A DNA stretch of 64,000 bases, from the NCBI GenBank assembly GCA_048264105.1, contig JBLXDJ010000010.1:1-64000 (forward strand), given 5' to 3'. Both the position numbers and the translations under genes were made by a program. The notes under the pieces were generated by a model. That model made no database searches. It was not told the DNA's origin and was given only the letters and a program-made list of their open reading frames with translations. The DNA is from Oceanospirillum sp048264105 (GTDB lineage: Bacteria; Pseudomonadota; Gammaproteobacteria; Pseudomonadales; Halomonadaceae). Below are positions 59,137 to 64,000 of the stretch, in pieces (position 1 is the first letter of the stretch; the number at the start of each line of letters is the position of its first letter).

Positions 59137-60309
59137 TTAGTCAACCTCAGGTGGCGGAACGTAAGGAGACTCCGGCTTAGACAGCAGATTTTCCAGTGAG
59201 TTAAGCACCTCTGTCGGCGCTACCGTTTCCGGTGTTGCTTCCGGTTGTGATGCTGCCCGGGGTGCCTGCTGCGGAATTGGCTCGCCACCCTCGCCTAATC
59301 GCTCAGTGCCATAACTGCTTTCAGCCCGACCGGAACGTACACTCGTACTCGTATCCAGCGGGTTATAAGGTTCCGTTTCATCAGATGGTGCTTGCTCCAG
59401 TAAACGCTCGGCCTCGTTCAATGCCGCTTCATCATCGACACTGAGACCCGATTCATCCGGTGTATCCAGATCCGGATTGCGCTCCACCGATTTATTCAGC
59501 ACGACAATCTCAATACGGCGATTGATCGGATCCAGCGGGTTCTCGGGCTTATAAAGCTGAGAGCTGGCATAACCTACGACCTGTGCAACATGTTGCTCCG
59601 GAAGACCACCCTCGATCAGCATCCGACGGGCAGCGTTTGCCCGTTCAGAGGAAAGCTCCCAGTTGCTGTAATAATCGGTATCACCAAAAGACTGGGCATC
59701 GGTATGCCCGCTGACACTGATCTTGTTATTCACCTGAGAAATAACCGGAGCCAGCTGCAGCAGGATCTCCGCAAAGTAGTTCTTAATCTTATCGCTGCCG
59801 GGGTCAAACATAGGACGAAGTTTGTTATCCACAATCTGGATGTGCAGACCGTCCGGACGGATATCGATCGAGAGCTGATCTTTAAACTCCTGCAGGGTTT
59901 CGCTCTGACTGATCGTCTTGATCAGCACACTTTGCAGTGAGTCCATCACCTCTTTATTGGACTCGATACTGGCAGCAAGTAGTTCAGGATCATCCCGGTT
60001 GAGCATCTGCGCCTGTTCAATCTGGTCTGTATCCGCACTGGTATTCATCTGTTTGATGATCGAAGGCGAACCACCCAGATCGATAGGGTTCAGTCGGCCG
60101 ACTTTATCCATATAACCGACGGGATCAGAGAAAAATAACTCCAGTTCAACCTTCTGCTCCTTCGTGGTACTGGCCAGAAGCCACATCAGCAGAAAGAAGG
60201 CCATCATCGCAATGGCAAAGTCCGCCATCGCGATCTTCCAGGAACCACCGTGGTGGCCCGCCGCGACCTTCTTAACCCGTTTGATGACAATGTTGTTTTT
60301 TTCTTCCAT
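59137..60309 (-). CDS. motB: Flagellar stator protein MotB
   Basis: A 390-residue stator subunit. A cytoplasmic start is followed by one membrane segment with the proton-binding aspartate (KIAMADFAIAMMAFFLLMWL) and an OmpA-type peptidoglycan domain (VSGHTDAQSF...SSERANAARR). It carries an unusual C-terminal extension of about 120 residues rich in Glu, Ser, Pro and Thr. It follows motA by 12 bases and completes the stator that drives the flagellum. Confidence 0.95.
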   Translation of the reverse strand: MEEKNNIVIKRVKKVAAGHHGGSWKIAMADFAIAMMAFFLLMWLLASTTKEQKVELELFFSDPVGYMDKVGRLNPIDLGGSPSIIKQMNTSADTDQIEQAQMLNRDDPELLAASIESNKEVMDSLQSVLIKTISQSETLQEFKDQLSIDIRPDGLHIQIVDNKLRPMFDPGSDKIKNYFAEILLQLAPVISQVNNKISVSGHTDAQSFGDTDYYSNWELSSERANAARRMLIEGGLPEQHVAQVVGYASSQLYKPENPLDPINRRIEIVVLNKSVERNPDLDTPDESGLSVDDEAALNEAERLLEQAPSDETEPYNPLDTSTSVRSGRAESSYGTERLGEGGEPIPQQAPRAASQPEATPETVAPTEVLNSLENLLSKPESPYVPPPEVD

Positions 60310-60321
60310 GCCGGACTCCGG

Positions 60322-61173
60322 TTAACGGGAACGTACGTGTTCTTCAAGCTCGTTAAAGCTTGGACGAACACTGGAGAACAACATTTTGCGACCAAATTCG
60401 ATGGACATCTGAGGTGCCAGGCCATTCATATTGGCGATCAGGCAAGCCTTAACACACTCAAACGCTTTGATCTTTTCATGAACTTCATTGTTCATCGCAT
60501 TGGCCATAGGACCAACAAAACCATAGGAAAGCAAAATACCCAGAAAGGTACCTACCAGTGCTGCGGCGATATGCAGACCCAAAACTTCCGGTGGCGCGGC
60601 AATATCCTTCATCGTGATGGTAATACCCAAAACAGCCGCCACAATACCAAAACCCGGCAGAGCATCACCGACACTGGTTACGGCGTGTGCAGGCTCAGCC
60701 ATCTCATGCTGTAGCGTTTCAATCTCCGCATCCATCAGGCTTTCCAGCTCATGGGACTGCATATTGCCGGAGCTGATCAGGCGCACGTAGTCACACACAA
60801 ACTCAACCAGCTCTTTATGTTTGGCGATGGCCGGATAGCCGGTGAAGATAGGACTCTGCTCAGGATCTTCAATATCCTCTTCAATCGCGATAATGCCCTC
60901 TTTACGGATCTTGGCGAACAGGTCATGCATCAGGCTCAGCAGATCCATATAGAAAGCACGATTAAAACCCGAACCGGCGATCAGCTTAGGTGCGCTTTTC
61001 ATCACCTCAATAATAGTGTGTTTGCTGTTGGCGATCACAAAAGCACCAAAGGCCGCACCACAGATAATAATCAGCTCATAGGGCTGCCAGAGCATCGGCA
61101 GGTAGCCGTGGGAAAGCACATAGCCCCCGCCTACACTGGCCAAAACAATTAAAACACCAATAATCAATAACAT
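60322..61173 (-). CDS. motA: Flagellar motor stator protein MotA
   Basis: A 283-residue four-segment membrane protein, proton-channel partner of MotB. Family marks are the N-terminal membrane pair, VGDALPGFGIVAAVLGITIT and AALVGTFLGILLSYGFVGPM. AAGGA precedes the ATG. A sigma-28 promoter is visible upstream, so motAB belongs to the late flagellar class. Confidence 0.96.
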   Translation of the reverse strand: MLLIIGVLIVLASVGGGYVLSHGYLPMLWQPYELIIICGAAFGAFVIANSKHTIIEVMKSAPKLIAGSGFNRAFYMDLLSLMHDLFAKIRKEGIIAIEEDIEDPEQSPIFTGYPAIAKHKELVEFVCDYVRLISSGNMQSHELESLMDAEIETLQHEMAEPAHAVTSVGDALPGFGIVAAVLGITITMKDIAAPPEVLGLHIAAALVGTFLGILLSYGFVGPMANAMNNEVHEKIKAFECVKACLIANMNGLAPQMSIEFGRKMLFSSVRPSFNELEEHVRSR

Positions 61174-61218
61174 GTCAGTATCCTTAACTGGGTGTCCATA
61201 GCTGCAGTCTGTCTCTAA

Positions 61219-61245
61219 CTATCGTCAAAACGTACGATATCTTTA
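61219..61245 (-). promoter_or_regulatory. Sigma-28 (FliA) promoter of motAB
   Basis: On the minus strand TAAAGATA, then exactly 11 bases, then GACGATAG. This matches the sigma-28 consensus TAAAGTTT-N11-GCCGATAA at 6 of 8 positions in each element. It lies about 46 bases before the motA start. Confidence 0.75.
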
Positions 61246-61429
61246 AGCAGTGTAATCGCAGAGTGCCACTGAACCAGAATGTTTTTACATTTATCGTATA
61301 TCATTTATACAGGTGTTTTATTTTGCACGCTGACGCCCTGCACTTAAAGAAACATTTTTTATGAAACTTTATTTTTTGTAACCAGAGTGGTATCAAGTCA
61401 CTAATATAACGTCCCCATGGGAGATGAAA

Positions 61430-62260
61430 ATGAGCTCTGAAAACAATCTGTTACCTCTGCTGATCGACACCAGTCAGCTGGAAGAAAAGCTCGGCAGCGA
61501 AGATCTGCTGATTATTGACGTTTCCTGTACCCGTGAATGCTATGACCAGGGACACGTGCCTGGTGCTGTGTTCCTTGATTATCGCCGTCTGTTTTCCGGT
61601 GCTGCGCCGGTGCCAAACAAACTCCCCTCTGTTGAACAACTCAGTAACCTGTTTTCTGAGCTGGGCCTAACCCGTGACACCCATGTCGTCGCTTACGATG
61701 ATGAAGGTGGCGGCTGGGCCGGACGCTTACTCTGGACACTGGAAGTGATGGGCCACTCCCGTTATACCTACCTTAATGGCGGCATTCTGGCCTGGCGTGC
61801 GGATGACAAGCCTCAGGAACAGAATGAATCTCTGCCGGTAGCATCGGATTACAAAGCCGATCATATCAACCTGAATGAACGGATAGAGCTTGATGAACTT
61901 AAAGGAAAAATCAGTTCTGAGAACTTTGCCGTATGGGATTCCCGTTCCCGGGGAGAATATGAAGGTACCGCATCCAAAGCAGAGCGCGCCGGTCATATAC
62001 CTACCGCCATTCACTATGAATGGACGGAAGCGATGGACAAAGAGAATGAGCTTCGCATCCGGGATCTGGCCGAAGTGATCACAGAGCTTCAGACCAAAGG
62101 GCTGACAATGGATCAGGAGATCGCCACGTATTGTCAGTCGCATCATCGCTCGGGTTTTACCTGGTTATTAGGTAAAATACTTGGCTTTAAGCAGGTTCGT
62201 GCTTATGACGGTTCCTGGAACGAATGGGGCAACCGCTCCGACACACCGATTGAAACCTAA
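61430..62260 (+). CDS. rhdA: Rhodanese-type sulfurtransferase RhdA
   Basis: A 276-residue two-domain rhodanese transferring sulfane sulfur from thiosulfate to an acceptor. The active loop CQSHHRSG with Cys235 matches Azotobacter RhdA (CQTHHRSG) rather than the CGSGVTA of SseA. The ATG at 61430 has GGGAG six bases upstream; an ATG two codons earlier does not. It sits directly before psd, as in Pseudomonas. Confidence 0.92.
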   Translation: MSSENNLLPLLIDTSQLEEKLGSEDLLIIDVSCTRECYDQGHVPGAVFLDYRRLFSGAAPVPNKLPSVEQLSNLFSELGLTRDTHVVAYDDEGGGWAGRLLWTLEVMGHSRYTYLNGGILAWRADDKPQEQNESLPVASDYKADHINLNERIELDELKGKISSENFAVWDSRSRGEYEGTASKAERAGHIPTAIHYEWTEAMDKENELRIRDLAEVITELQTKGLTMDQEIATYCQSHHRSGFTWLLGKILGFKQVRAYDGSWNEWGNRSDTPIET

Positions 62261-62269
62261 GGTTCATAC

Positions 62270-63169
62270 GTGAATAAAAAGAAGCTGTTTGCAGCGATAC
62301 AGTATCCACTTCCCCACCACCTGATCTCCAGAATGGTGGGCTTTCTGGCCCAAAGCCGTATTGGCTGGCTGAAAAATTTGCTGATTGGCCAGTTTATTAA
62401 AGCGTTCAAAGTTGATATGGAGGAGGCTGCACAGCCGAATCCTAAGGCTTATGAAAACTTTAACGAGTTCTTCACCCGACCTCTGAAAGAGGGTGTTCGT
62501 CCCGTTGTTTCTCTGGAAAACAGTATGGCCTGCCCGGTTGATGGCACGGTAAGCCAGCTGGGGCCGATCGATTACGGCCGTATTTTTCAGGCCAAGGGAC
62601 ACAGCTATTCCGTACTGGAACTGCTGGGTGGCGATGTAGAACGTGCCGCACCTTTTATGGGCGGTCAGTTTGCAACCATCTATCTGTCCCCTAAGGATTA
62701 TCACCGTATTCATATGCCGGTAACCGGTACACTGCGTCAGATGATCCATGTTCCTGGGCGTCTGTTCTCGGTTAACCCGGCCACCACTGAAAATGTTGAT
62801 GGTCTGTTTACCCGTAACGAACGTGTCGTTGCCATTTTTGATACCGAACACGGCCCGATGGCAATGGTATTGGTAGGCGCCATGATTGTTGCCAGCATCG
62901 AAACCGTTTGGAGTGGTCAGGTAACACCACTGAACCGTGAAGTGGCGGTCAGCAATTATTCAGATCAGCCACAGGCGATTACTCTGGAGAAGGGTGCAGA
63001 ACTGGGGCGCTTCAAACTGGGTTCGACCATTGTTATGCTCTATGGTCCGGAAATGGCTGAGTTTCTGGATCAGTTTGAGGCCGGTACACCAACCCGCATG
63101 GGTGAGTACTTCGGTCAGTTTCTGACAAACAAAGAGCAGAAGCAGGATGCCACTTCTCAGGACGATTAA
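62270..63169 (+). CDS. psd: Phosphatidylserine decarboxylase proenzyme
   Basis: A 299-residue inner-membrane enzyme making phosphatidylethanolamine. It is cut at LGST (Ser252) to form the pyruvoyl group; the catalytic DYHRIHMP and CPVDG motifs are present. The start is GTG with AAGG seven bases upstream, 9 bases after rhdA. Confidence 0.96.
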   Translation: MNKKKLFAAIQYPLPHHLISRMVGFLAQSRIGWLKNLLIGQFIKAFKVDMEEAAQPNPKAYENFNEFFTRPLKEGVRPVVSLENSMACPVDGTVSQLGPIDYGRIFQAKGHSYSVLELLGGDVERAAPFMGGQFATIYLSPKDYHRIHMPVTGTLRQMIHVPGRLFSVNPATTENVDGLFTRNERVVAIFDTEHGPMAMVLVGAMIVASIETVWSGQVTPLNREVAVSNYSDQPQAITLEKGAELGRFKLGSTIVMLYGPEMAEFLDQFEAGTPTRMGEYFGQFLTNKEQKQDATSQDD

Positions 63170-63182
63170 GCCTGTCGAGTAC

Positions 63183-63212
63183 AAAAAAACGCAGCTCAGG
63201 CTGCGTTTTTTT
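63183..63212. terminator. Bidirectional terminator between psd and epmA
   Basis: A stem CGCAGC/GCTGCG with a TCAG loop is flanked by seven A and seven T, so it serves both converging genes. Confidence 0.93.
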
Positions 63213-63239
63213 ATATCTGAGTTTTACCGGGCAGGACCA

Positions 63240-64000
63240 CTACGCCCGATCAATACTGAAACTGATCACGTCAGACAATCGCTTAGCATCGGCCTTTAAC
63301 ATCAACAGACGGTCAAATCCTAAAGCAACGCCAGCACATTCCGGTATACCTGAAGCTAAGGCGTCTACCAGATGCTGATCCACGGCCACTTCGGGTAAAC
63401 CTAAACTGCGTCTTTGATCATTATCCGCGGCAAAACGCTTCGCCTGCTCTTCAGCATCGGTCAGCTCATGGTAGCCGTTCGCTAATTCAATGCCGCGGTA
63501 ATAACACTCAAACCGGGCGGCAACCCGATCGCCCTCCTCATCCTGTTTAACCTTAGCAAGCGCTGCCTGAGACGCCGGATAATCCGTCACAAAGGTAATT
63601 TCATCCTGACCCAGTAAAGGTTCAATACAAGCGCTCATCAGCAAGTCACAGCAAGCATCGCGATCCATATCATTAGCAGTAATCCCGGTCTTCTCATGGG
63701 ACAATTGCTGCATTACTGATAACTCCGAGGTGAAGGGGTCAATCTGCAGGTGTTTCTGAAACAGTGAGCGATAGCTATGGCAACTGAAGCGTCCGACACC
63801 CAGCACCTCTTCAATCAATGACTGCACTTCAGACATCAGATCATTCAGGTCATAGCCCGGCTGATACCACTCAAGCATCGCGAACTCAGGGTTATGACGC
63901 TCGCTGTATTCTCCATTGCGAAAACTGATCGCCAGTTGCCAAATAGCACCGCTACCTGCCGCCAGCAATCGCTTCATGTGAAACTCAGGGGATGTTTGCA
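63240..64000 (-). CDS. epmA: Elongation factor P beta-lysylation protein EpmA, C-terminal part
   Basis: The gene enters from the right edge; the in-frame sequence before the first ATG reads TSPEFHMKRLLAAGSG, the conserved interior of EpmA (PoxA/GenX), so 63977 is not the real start. The visible 250 residues are the class II lysyl-tRNA-synthetase-like catalytic domain, with FRNGEYSERHNPEFAMLEWY and GVALGFDRLLML. EpmA attaches beta-lysine to EF-P. It converges with psd. Confidence 0.93.
   Translation of the reverse strand, partial: QTSPEFHMKRLLAAGSGAIWQLAISFRNGEYSERHNPEFAMLEWYQPGYDLNDLMSEVQSLIEEVLGVGRFSCHSYRSLFQKHLQIDPFTSELSVMQQLSHEKTGITANDMDRDACCDLLMSACIEPLLGQDEITFVTDYPASQAALAKVKQDEEGDRVAARFECYYRGIELANGYHELTDAEEQAKRFAADNDQRRSLGLPEVAVDQHLVDALASGIPECAGVALGFDRLLMLKADAKRLSDVISFSIDRA

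Noticed and set aside
63240..63977. Treating epmA as complete from the ATG at 63977
   Set aside because: Conserved EpmA sequence continues in frame to the window edge, so this ATG is internal.

Overview
The window looks like chromosomal DNA from a marine, motile gammaproteobacterium of the Oceanospirillales/Pseudomonadales type. The evidence is the conserved block purA-hisZ-DUF2065-hflC-hflK-hflX-hfq-miaA-mutL-amiB-tsaE-nnrD-queG, then orn-rsgA, motAB, rhdA-psd and epmA (the Pseudomonas-like order), a nuclease-type MutL, and a wealth of TRAP and BCCT transporters. No rRNA, tRNA, insertion sequence, integrase or CRISPR array was seen.

Region 1 (1-14.2 kb) is a catabolic locus for an acid degraded through CoA thioesters. 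Leftward run a thiolase, a fused enoyl-CoA hydratase/3-hydroxyacyl-CoA dehydrogenase, a pair of acyl-CoA dehydrogenases and the start of etfB. Rightward run an acyl-CoA ligase, an unrecognised permease and a hotdog thioesterase. A DctPQM TRAP transporter and an IclR regulator follow. Gene content and protein lengths match the pim (pimeloyl-CoA/dicarboxylate) beta-oxidation set. A 19-bp palindrome in front of the TRAP operon has degenerate copies in front of the catabolic operons, suggesting one IclR regulon.

Region 2 (14.3-23 kb) is mixed: a class III (acetylornithine-type) aminotransferase next to a GATase1-AraC regulator, a leucine-rich-repeat lipoprotein, a 63-residue lipoprotein, a GMC oxidoreductase, a DUF1338 (2-oxoadipate dioxygenase/decarboxylase-type) protein and a GcvA-like LysR regulator.

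Region 3 (23.1-38.2 kb) is the core housekeeping block listed above, nearly all leftward: purine and histidine synthesis, membrane proteolysis control, RNA chaperone, tRNA modification, mismatch repair, cell separation and metabolite repair.

Region 4 (38.2-56.2 kb) separates queG from orn, which as I recall are neighbours in Pseudomonas, and so looks like an accessory insertion. It holds a 1190-residue helicase-phospholipase D protein that resembles a one-gene antiphage system (Mokosh type II-like), tag, trhO, the ohrR/ohr peroxide pair, and a quaternary-amine-type catabolic cluster. That cluster has two near-identical BCCT transporters, an aldehyde dehydrogenase, an M19 dipeptidase, RidA, a LysR regulator, a DUF3726 protein and a 580-residue protein I do not recognise. 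The same 17-bp inverted repeat lies in front of both divergent arms.

Region 5 (56.2-64 kb) returns to the core: orn, rsgA, a SIRT4-like class II sirtuin, motAB with a flagellar sigma-28 promoter, rhdA, psd and the C-terminal part of epmA.
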